DNA of 64,000 bases, from positions 186,001-250,000 of the forward strand of contig JALNYZ010000002.1 of assembly GCA_023229575.1 (NCBI GenBank). Direction: 5' to 3'. Each line of letters opens with the position of its first letter. Position 1 is the stretch's first letter. The position numbers were made by a program, and so were the translations under genes. Below are positions 35,871 to 42,055 of the stretch, piece after piece. This stretch comes from Prolixibacteraceae bacterium. GTDB taxonomy: Bacteria > Bacteroidota > Bacteroidia > Bacteroidales > Prolixibacteraceae. The notes under the pieces are model-generated. The model did no database searches and was not told the DNA's origin. It saw only the letters and a list, made by a program, of their open reading frames with translations.

Positions 35871-35927
35871 TTAATGTATAGCGCAAATATAATAAAAAAT
35901 AATACATCATTTCATGTATATCGTAAA
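35871..35927 (-). promoter_or_regulatory. Promoter flanked by 17-bp direct repeats, ATPase gene at 34656-35861
   Basis: On the minus strand a perfect -7 box TATATTTG lies at 35884-35891. The words TTAATGTATAGCGCAAA (35871-35887) and TTCATGTATATCGTAAA (35911-35927) match at 13 of 17 positions and are exactly 40 bases apart. A further ATACAT at 35902 forms a small inverted repeat with the second copy. This looks like an operator arrangement. Confidence 0.55.
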
Positions 35928-35962
35928 TTAATGGATGATGATTATAGAAAGAGATGGAATCT

Positions 35963-37159
35963 TTAATACAAAAACCCAAATAACCAAAGCGGGATCTTAT
36001 TTTGTTGGGCATATTCTATATTGTCGGCGACCACATAGGCGTTTTCAATTCCCGTAATTTGTTTGCGGGTTTTGTTTTTGCCACCAATTTCGAAGGTGTA
36101 TTTATGGTCAACCAGGAAATCGCTCTTGTCTGTAGCGTTAATGGCGTGAAGAACCTGAAGTTGGTTTAAAAAGAAGGTTTCCCGTAAGGTTCCCTGATTT
36201 GATTGATGATCTGTCAGTGTATTGACGAGATTTGGATTATTCAGGTATATCTTTTCGGGTTTGTTCATTTTAGCGATTCCATGGGCACTGGTTTGTAATA
36301 GTATTAAAAGATCAGCCTTCTCGAGCAGATATAAATATCGAACGAGTGTTTCACGGCTCACCCCAACCTGTTGACTGAGGTTCACAATATTGGGTTTGTA
36401 AGGGACAATCTCCGCCAGTATGGCAATAAGCTTTCTTAAATAGTGTACTGCATTAAAATCAATATTTTCAACTGATGGTAAATCGCTGTCCAATAAATGG
36501 TTTACTGTTTGTTTAAGCCTGATTTGAAATTCGGCTTCTCCCTCCCTGAAAAAGGGATAATATCCGAATAGGAGATACTCTTCGAAAAGTTTTATCGGTT
36601 TTATTTTCTCCAGAATAGCGGGAATATTTCTTTGTGCATTGACCAAAAGATCATCCAGATCAAGAACAGGAAAATGAAGGTTGTATTTTAAAGAGATAAA
36701 CTCCCTGAAAGACAAGCCCTGCAATTTATAAAGGATGGCTCGTCGGCTTAAATCAGCTTTCCCTCTATAAATATCCAAAGCTGAAGAACCAGTTACGACA
36801 ATCTTTAGATCAGGAAAATAATCGTAAATGTTTTTGATCTCCTGCGACCAGTTTTTGTATTTGTGAACTTCATCCAGAAAAAGGTACTTTCCGCCCTTTT
36901 TTACAAACTCATCTGCAAAATCAACAAGCGTGTTTTTTGAAAAATACAAATCATCCATGTTTGCATAAATAACTTCATCTGGTGCTTCATTTAAGTTTTC
37001 CCTGATGTATTGAAGCAATAGCGTAGTTTTTCCAACACCTCTCGCTCCGGTTATCGCAATTAATCGGTTGTTCCAGTTAATCTTATTCGATAAATAACGT
37101 TTGAAAGAGGTATCAACAGCGGCGATCCTTGATGCTGAAAATTGAAATATTTTTTCCAT
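35963..37159 (-). CDS. AAA_14/DUF4143 ATPase
   Basis: The start at 37159 gives 398 residues beginning MEKIFQFSASRIAAV; a longer frame from 37252 would swallow a -7 box at 37178-37185 and is less likely. Walker A is ITGARGVGKTTLL, Walker B KYLFLDEVHKY, followed by VVTGSSALDIYRG and the LSFREFISL motif of DUF4143. The winged-helix-like part (VNLSQQVGVSRETLVRYLYLLEKADLLILL) and the end EIGGKNKTRKQITGIENAYVVADN are typical. It is separated by about 100 bases from the related gene at 34656-35861, which has its own promoter. The family's biological role is not established. Confidence 0.9.
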   Translation of the reverse strand: MEKIFQFSASRIAAVDTSFKRYLSNKINWNNRLIAITGARGVGKTTLLLQYIRENLNEAPDEVIYANMDDLYFSKNTLVDFADEFVKKGGKYLFLDEVHKYKNWSQEIKNIYDYFPDLKIVVTGSSALDIYRGKADLSRRAILYKLQGLSFREFISLKYNLHFPVLDLDDLLVNAQRNIPAILEKIKPIKLFEEYLLFGYYPFFREGEAEFQIRLKQTVNHLLDSDLPSVENIDFNAVHYLRKLIAILAEIVPYKPNIVNLSQQVGVSRETLVRYLYLLEKADLLILLQTSAHGIAKMNKPEKIYLNNPNLVNTLTDHQSNQGTLRETFFLNQLQVLHAINATDKSDFLVDHKYTFEIGGKNKTRKQITGIENAYVVADNIEYAQQNKIPLWLFGFLY

Positions 37160-37161
37160 TT

Positions 37162-37212
37162 TGTCAGATACTTTTTGCAAATATAGCAACATATTGCCAG
37201 ATGTATCTGTCA
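37162..37212 (-). promoter_or_regulatory. Promoter bracketed by an inverted repeat, ATPase gene at 35963-37159
   Basis: TGTCAGATAC (37162-37171) and GTATCTGTCA (37203-37212) are inverted repeats matching at nine of ten positions. They bracket a perfect minus-strand -7 box TATATTTG (37178-37185), which lies 19 bases before the ATG at 37159. A third half-site CAGAT is at about 37199. The layout suggests an operator around the transcription start. From 37213 to 37428 I see no gene or clear structure. Confidence 0.55.
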
Positions 37213-37428
37213 ATTTCATCTTTTTATTTTTGATATCATATTCCGGAATCACTTATTTGTGACTACGGCATGTTCTTTAATATCAAAACTTTGAGTGTAT
37301 AAAGAGGCTCTCTTCTAAATTTTAAAGTTTTTATAACACAACTGAGCAATATTCATGCTAAAGGTCAATTAAATATTAAATATTCGCCTCGATGCAGATC
37401 TAAATATGCCGAAGGAAATGAAAAATAC

Positions 37429-37436
37429 TACTTTTG
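37429..37436 (+). promoter_or_regulatory. Candidate -7 box for the CoA-transferase gene
   Basis: TACTTTTG fits TAnnTTTG and lies 32 bases before the ATG at 37469. It supports that ATG over an in-frame start at 37406. Confidence 0.45.
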
Positions 37437-37468
37437 CCATCGTCTTAAAAAAATGCAAAATACTAATA

Positions 37469-38785
37469 ATGAGACTAATTAAATATGTTTCTGCTGAAGA
37501 TGCAGTTAAAATTATCAAGAGTGGCGATCGCGTCCATTTAAGCAGTGTGGCCGTAACGCCGCACAAGTTAATAAAGGCCATGGTTGAACGTGGAAGAGCG
37601 GGTGAAATCTATGATGTCAAGATCCAGCACATCCACATCGAAGGGGTTGTTGAATATGCCAATCCTGAATTCGAAGGTATTTTCGATACACAGCAGTTCT
37701 TTGTTGGAGGTAACCTTCGCAAACAGACACAGGCCGGATATGCAGATTACGTTCCGGTATTTTTGAGTGAGACGCAGAAATTGATACGGGAGGGATACCT
37801 AAAGGTGAATGTAGCCATGATTATGGTTTCCCTGCCTGACAAGCATGGATTTGTTTCATTGGGAACCTCGGTAGATGCGACCCTTGCGGCTGTCGAATGT
37901 GCGGATACTGTAATTGCGCTTGTCAATCCCAATGTACCCAGGACATGGGGCGATGCCATGATCAGTACCAATATGATTGATTATTTTGTTGAAGATAATT
38001 CCCTTTTGTATGCCCATGATCCTGCCCTGCTTTCCCCCATGGAGATTGCCATCGGCAAAAATGTGGCCACACTGGTGGAGGATGGCGCTTGTCTTCAGAT
38101 GGGAATCGGGGGAATACCCAATGCCGTTTTGGCCCAATTGGGTAACCACAAAGATTTGGGGGTTCATACCGAGATGTTTTCGGACGGAATACTACCTTTG
38201 GTCGAAAAAGGGGTCGTTACCGGAAGAATGAAGAATTTCGACAAGGGGAAAATGGTTGCCTCCTTCCTGATGGGATCTAAAGCACTTTATGATTTTGTGG
38301 ATGATAACCCTATGGTAGCAATGATGGATGTATCGCACACCAATAATGTTGCTGTAATTCGCAAACTTGACCATGTTACTGCCATCAATGCTGCGCTGGC
38401 TATTGACTTGACCGGACAGGTTTGTGCAGATTCAATCGGTATCAGACACTATTCCGGTGTGGGAGGACAGATTGACTTTATTCGAGGGGCAGGTTATTCG
38501 AAGAATGGCCGTCCGATCATCGCAATGCCCTCCATTACGGAAAAGGGGATGTCCAAAATATCGCCGACCTTAATTGAAGGCTCGGGAGTTGTCTCAACCA
38601 GGGCAAACATCCATTGGGTCGTTACCGAGCAGGGTGTAGTTAACCTGTACGGAAAAACGATGCAGGAAAGGGCCAAACTGCTTATTTCCATTGCCCATCC
38701 AAACCACAGGGAGATGCTGGATAAAGCGGCCTTTGAAAGGTTTGGACCACACTACCGATTTGCGCCCAAAGCGTATAACCAATAA
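37469..38785 (+). CDS. Acetyl-CoA hydrolase / CoA-transferase family protein
   Basis: From the ATG at 37469 the protein is 438 residues (MRLIKYVSAEDAVKIIKSGDRVHLSS). It shows the family blocks GIGGIPNAVLAQLG, HTEMFSDGILPLVEKGVVTG with catalytic Glu235, IGIRHYSGVGGQIDFIRGA and VVTEQGVVNLYGKT. Such enzymes move CoA between acetate, butyrate, propionate, succinate or 4-hydroxybutyrate, or hydrolyse acetyl-CoA. The next gene, ten bases downstream, is methylmalonyl-CoA epimerase, which favours a role in the succinate-propionate pathway, such as a propionyl-CoA:succinate CoA-transferase. This specificity is inferred from the neighbour. It acts in the cytosol. Confidence 0.9.
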   Translation: MRLIKYVSAEDAVKIIKSGDRVHLSSVAVTPHKLIKAMVERGRAGEIYDVKIQHIHIEGVVEYANPEFEGIFDTQQFFVGGNLRKQTQAGYADYVPVFLSETQKLIREGYLKVNVAMIMVSLPDKHGFVSLGTSVDATLAAVECADTVIALVNPNVPRTWGDAMISTNMIDYFVEDNSLLYAHDPALLSPMEIAIGKNVATLVEDGACLQMGIGGIPNAVLAQLGNHKDLGVHTEMFSDGILPLVEKGVVTGRMKNFDKGKMVASFLMGSKALYDFVDDNPMVAMMDVSHTNNVAVIRKLDHVTAINAALAIDLTGQVCADSIGIRHYSGVGGQIDFIRGAGYSKNGRPIIAMPSITEKGMSKISPTLIEGSGVVSTRANIHWVVTEQGVVNLYGKTMQERAKLLISIAHPNHREMLDKAAFERFGPHYRFAPKAYNQ

Positions 38786-38794
38786 TTAAATGAA

Positions 38795-39196
38795 ATGAAC
38801 ATTTCAAAAATAGAACACATCGGAATCGCCGTTGAAAGCCTCGAAAAGGCAATCCCATATTATGAAACCCTTTTGGGATCACAATGTTATGCCATTGAAG
38901 AGGTGATTGACCAAAAGGTGAAGACTGCTTTTTTTAAGGTTGGTGAGACGAAAATCGAACTGCTGGAATCAATGGATGCTGAAGGTCCAATTGGAAAATT
39001 TCTGGAAAAGAAAGGGCCGGGAGTCCACCACATCGCTTTTGCCGTTGATCAGGTAGATTCAGCCTTGGCTGAGGCTGAAATGGCCGGTATCCAACTGATC
39101 GATAAGAAAGGAAGAAAAGGGGCCGAAGGGCTGAATATCGGATTCCTTCATCCAAAATCTACTTACGGTGTATTGACAGAACTTTGCAGTAAATAA
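38795..39196 (+). CDS. mce: Methylmalonyl-CoA epimerase
   Basis: The 133-residue protein matches the vicinal-oxygen-chelate family: KIEHIGIAVESLEKAIPYY with metal ligand His8, GPGVHHIAFAVDQ, and the end STYGVLTELCSK with Glu129. The length is standard. It interconverts the (R) and (S) epimers of methylmalonyl-CoA between methylmalonyl-CoA mutase and the decarboxylase or carboxylase step. The preceding CoA-transferase gene is ten bases upstream, forming a two-gene unit. The mutase itself, which needs B12, is not in the window, but a B12 uptake operon is (57492-61831). Confidence 0.94.
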   Translation: MNISKIEHIGIAVESLEKAIPYYETLLGSQCYAIEEVIDQKVKTAFFKVGETKIELLESMDAEGPIGKFLEKKGPGVHHIAFAVDQVDSALAEAEMAGIQLIDKKGRKGAEGLNIGFLHPKSTYGVLTELCSK

Positions 39197-39225
39197 TTGA
39201 ATTTAGCGATTCTCCAATATTTGAA

Positions 39226-40071
39226 TTACCTGGAAGATTCTTTCGGCAGGTGTTTTTTGACTGCATGGGAGAATCCATTCTCATGATGGGGAAGGGAGAC
39301 GGGAAATTGATCCTTTAACTCCTGGGGTGCGTTGTGAACAACGTACGATAAATGGGTAAAATCAAGCATTTCCAGGTCGTTAAAGTCGTTCCCAATGCCA
39401 AAGGTCTCTTTTCTGTCAATTCCCTTTAAATCGCAAATTTCAGCTATTCCATGGGCTTTTGAGATTCCTTTTGGGAAAATTTCCATCCATGTCCAGTTTT
39501 CATTAAGCGGAGAAGTAGTTCGAATCAGGCTGATTTCGCTGAAATGGGACAGTAGCTTACTCTTAACCTCGTCGAACCTGCAGTCCTGCTTCGGGAAGAA
39601 GAGTAAAATCTGGGAAGAACTGTATTTTTTGCCGGGTACTATCTCTTCTGATTTACCCATTGTGGAATGAACTTCAATGTAACGATCAATTTCTTCACAA
39701 GGAAGTTTTTTCCACCAGAAAAAATTGTGGTTATCAGGGAAGCAATCGGAAACTTTGAAATTGTATCCATTGCCAATCAGGTACTCAATTAGCCTGGCCG
39801 TTAATTCATCCGCAAAATTGATAGCACGTATGACCTCTTGTCTATTCCAGTCCACGATACCAGCCCCGGACGAACAGATAACATAATCAAAGGGATCTGA
39901 TGGATTTAGGGCCCGACGTACTTTCAATAAGTTTCTCCCGGTTGCCGCCACCCTGCAGATTCCCAATTCACCAAGCAAATGAAGCGTTTCAAGATCCTCA
40001 GTGCTAATTGTTTGATCATTTTGGAGCAGTGTTCCATCCAGGTCCGTAACGACCATCTTTAGTTGACTCAT
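39226..40071 (-). CDS. HAD-superfamily hydrolase, Cof type
   Basis: The start at 40071 gives 281 residues, MSQLKMVVTDLDGTLLQNDQT, with the nucleophilic DxD motif in the first 15 residues. Motif II is RVAATGRN, motif III includes GISKAHGIAEIC, and motif IV is GIGNDFNDLEMLDF. The C2-type cap domain identifies the Cof/YbiV-like group, usually sugar-phosphate or flavin-related phosphatases with broad specificity. The gene converges on mce with a 29-base gap containing nothing notable. The exact substrate is unknown. Confidence 0.9.
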   Translation of the reverse strand: MSQLKMVVTDLDGTLLQNDQTISTEDLETLHLLGELGICRVAATGRNLLKVRRALNPSDPFDYVICSSGAGIVDWNRQEVIRAINFADELTARLIEYLIGNGYNFKVSDCFPDNHNFFWWKKLPCEEIDRYIEVHSTMGKSEEIVPGKKYSSSQILLFFPKQDCRFDEVKSKLLSHFSEISLIRTTSPLNENWTWMEIFPKGISKAHGIAEICDLKGIDRKETFGIGNDFNDLEMLDFTHLSYVVHNAPQELKDQFPVSLPHHENGFSHAVKKHLPKESSR

Positions 40072-40147
40072 AAATACAGTTCTTTTGACAGGCAAAGTTC
40101 GCCAAAGTTTTGGATTGAAGTAGCAGGTAGCTATTAAAAATTCTTGC

Positions 40148-40155
40148 TATTTTTG
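40148..40155 (+). promoter_or_regulatory. Candidate -7 box for the DUF5606 gene
   Basis: TATTTTTG matches TAnnTTTG and lies 23 bases before the ATG at 40179. No clear -33 TTG is present at the usual distance. Confidence 0.4.
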
Positions 40156-40178
40156 CGCAATAACAAAATGAAAATTTT

Positions 40179-40598
40179 ATGTTAAAAGGAATTTTGGCCA
40201 TATCCGGGGAACCTGGATTATTTAAAGTGTTGTCCGAGGGAAAAAATGGAGTAATTGTAGAGTCCTTGCTGACCGGGAAAAAGCAAACAGCCTTTGCGAG
40301 CGCTAAAATGAGCACCCTGGAAGACATCGCAATCTATACAACCAATGAAGATTTTCCGCTTAAACAGGTTTTCAAAAAAATATATGATTTGGAAAATGGG
40401 GGAACATCCATTCCGACCAATGCAAAGCCGGAAGAACTAAAAAGATATTTTGAAAAAATACTCCCTGATTTTGATAAAGAACGGGTTTATGTTTCCGACA
40501 TAAAGAAAGTACTGGCTTGGTATAACTTACTTCATAGCAAAGGCTTGCTTGTTTTCGATGAAGTTGATGAAACAAGCGAAGATAAGGATAAAGGATAA
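40179..40598 (+). CDS. DUF5606 family protein
   Basis: The 139-residue protein starts MLKGILAISGEPGLFKVLSEG and has the block KQTAFASAKMSTLEDIAIYTT, matching the Bacteroidota-restricted DUF5606 family as I remember it. No signal peptide or membrane segment is seen, so it is probably cytosolic. The N-terminal 60 residues look like a small SH3-like barrel; the rest is helical. Function is unknown. Its last codons (DKDKG) and stop codon are encoded by the first heptamers of the repeat element at 40584-40778, so the C-terminal tail was apparently set by that insertion. Confidence 0.82.
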   Translation: MLKGILAISGEPGLFKVLSEGKNGVIVESLLTGKKQTAFASAKMSTLEDIAIYTTNEDFPLKQVFKKIYDLENGGTSIPTNAKPEELKRYFEKILPDFDKERVYVSDIKKVLAWYNLLHSKGLLVFDEVDETSEDKDKG

Positions 40599-40778
40599 AG
40601 TCAAAAGGATAAAGTAAGAACGCCGCGATCGAAATTGTGGCGTTCTTACTTTATAATTTAAACTATAGATGAGCTAATTTTAAATTCAGTACGAATTCCA
40701 CTTTATCCTTTTTACTTTATCCTTTATCCTTAATTGTGGCGTTCTTACTTTATCCTTTTTACTTTATCCTTTATCCTT
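40584..40778. repeat. MITE-like hairpin element, copy A, between convergent genes
   Basis: The ends carry heptamer-like repeats AAGGATA (left, from 40584) and their complement TATCCTT (right, to 40730). The core holds a perfect 14-bp stem, AAAGTAAGAACGCC (40611-40624) with GGCGTTCTTACTTT (40639-40652). A 22-bp exact duplicate of the segment starting AATTGTGGCGTTC recurs at 40732-40753 and is followed by another right end to 40778. The reverse complement of 54325-54458 matches this element throughout. It lies between the DUF5606 gene and the E2 gene, both pointing inward, so the stem could terminate transcription from both sides. Confidence 0.85.
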
Positions 40779-40787
40779 ATTTGTTTT

Positions 40788-42047
40788 TCACAAATCAAGA
40801 AGGATCTCCCCGGCATCTTTGCCTTCAAAAAGAAGTTTGACCGGATTTTCAATCAATTCCTTTACTTTGACAAGAAAGCCAACTGAGTCTTTGCCATCAA
40901 TGATCCTGTGGTCGTAGGATAATGCGATGTACATCATGGGCCTGATTTCCACCTTTCCGTCAATGGCCACCGGACGATCCTTGATCGCATGTAATCCCAG
41001 GATGGCGCTTTGGGGTGGGTTGATAATGGGAGTGGACATCATTGAACCGAAAACTCCGCCATTGGTGATGGTAAAAGTTCCTCCGGTCATTTCCTGCACT
41101 GTAAGGCGCTTGTCGCGTGCTTTTTCTGCAAGATCCTTGATCGCACCTTCAATCATGGCAATATTCATGCTCTCTACATTGCGGATGATTGGTACCATTA
41201 ATCCTTTTGGACTGGAAACGGCAATTCCGATATCATGGTAATTGGGAATTACCATTTCCTCTCCGTCAATCATCGAATTGATTGACGGATGTTGTGAAAG
41301 CGCCATACTGACTGCTTTCGCAAAGAAGGCATTGAATCCCAGCTTATAACCATACTTTTCGGTAAATGCCTTCTGGTAAATGGTTCTCAACTCCATCACC
41401 TTACTCATATCCACCTCGTTGAAAGTAGTAAGCATGGCAGTTTCGTTCTTGACAGCCACAAGTCGCTGGGCCAGCTTACGTCTCAGTGGTGTCATAGTTA
41501 TCCGGTCTTCGCTGCGATTAGCTTCCAAACTCTTTGAAACAGGATTGACATAGGCCATTACAATCTGTTCCATATCCGTTCTGGTTAGTCTTCTGATCCC
41601 TTCCAACACCTCATCAACCGACATATTGGATTGTTCCATCACCGCCTTTGCGGTTGGGGTCATCTTGATTGATTTTTCCGCTTCTTTCGGTACTGAAAGC
41701 TTTTGTTCTGCTACGATAGGATTGGTATCTTTCTCAATTTGAGTATTTTGAATTGATTTCTTTTGCTCGGATGCAGCAACGACAGGGATTTCAGCAGGTT
41801 GCGAAGAGGCCTTGTCTGTATCAATGGTGCACGCTACGCTGCCAACATTGACACGATCACCCTCACTTGCCAGGATGCTCAACTGACCAGCGGCCGTCGC
41901 AATGAGCGATAAGGTCGCTTTGTCGGATTCGACCTCTGCCAACTCCTGATCTTTCCTGACAACAGCACCATTTTCAACCAGCCATTTGCCTATTTCAACT
42001 TCTGAAATGGACTCTCCGGGGGAGGGTACTTTAATTTCAACAATCAT
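40788..42047 (-). CDS. sucB: 2-oxoglutarate dehydrogenase E2, dihydrolipoyllysine succinyltransferase
   Basis: The 419-residue protein has one N-terminal lipoyl domain with the lipoylated Lys43 in VESDKATLS, a linker, a peripheral-subunit-binding domain (MTPTAKAVMEQSNMSVDEVLEG) and the catalytic domain (TPLRRKLAQRLVAVKNETAMLTTFNEVDMS). The active site LSYDHRIIDGKD carries His380 and Asp384. It transfers the succinyl group to CoA in the TCA cycle. The gene is eight bases downstream of the E1 gene on the same strand. No E3 gene is adjacent, and the E3-like protein at 842-2326 lacks the cysteines needed for that role. Confidence 0.95.
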   Translation of the reverse strand: MIVEIKVPSPGESISEVEIGKWLVENGAVVRKDQELAEVESDKATLSLIATAAGQLSILASEGDRVNVGSVACTIDTDKASSQPAEIPVVAASEQKKSIQNTQIEKDTNPIVAEQKLSVPKEAEKSIKMTPTAKAVMEQSNMSVDEVLEGIRRLTRTDMEQIVMAYVNPVSKSLEANRSEDRITMTPLRRKLAQRLVAVKNETAMLTTFNEVDMSKVMELRTIYQKAFTEKYGYKLGFNAFFAKAVSMALSQHPSINSMIDGEEMVIPNYHDIGIAVSSPKGLMVPIIRNVESMNIAMIEGAIKDLAEKARDKRLTVQEMTGGTFTITNGGVFGSMMSTPIINPPQSAILGLHAIKDRPVAIDGKVEIRPMMYIALSYDHRIIDGKDSVGFLVKVKELIENPVKLLFEGKDAGEILLDL

Positions 42048-42055
42048 AATTTCTA

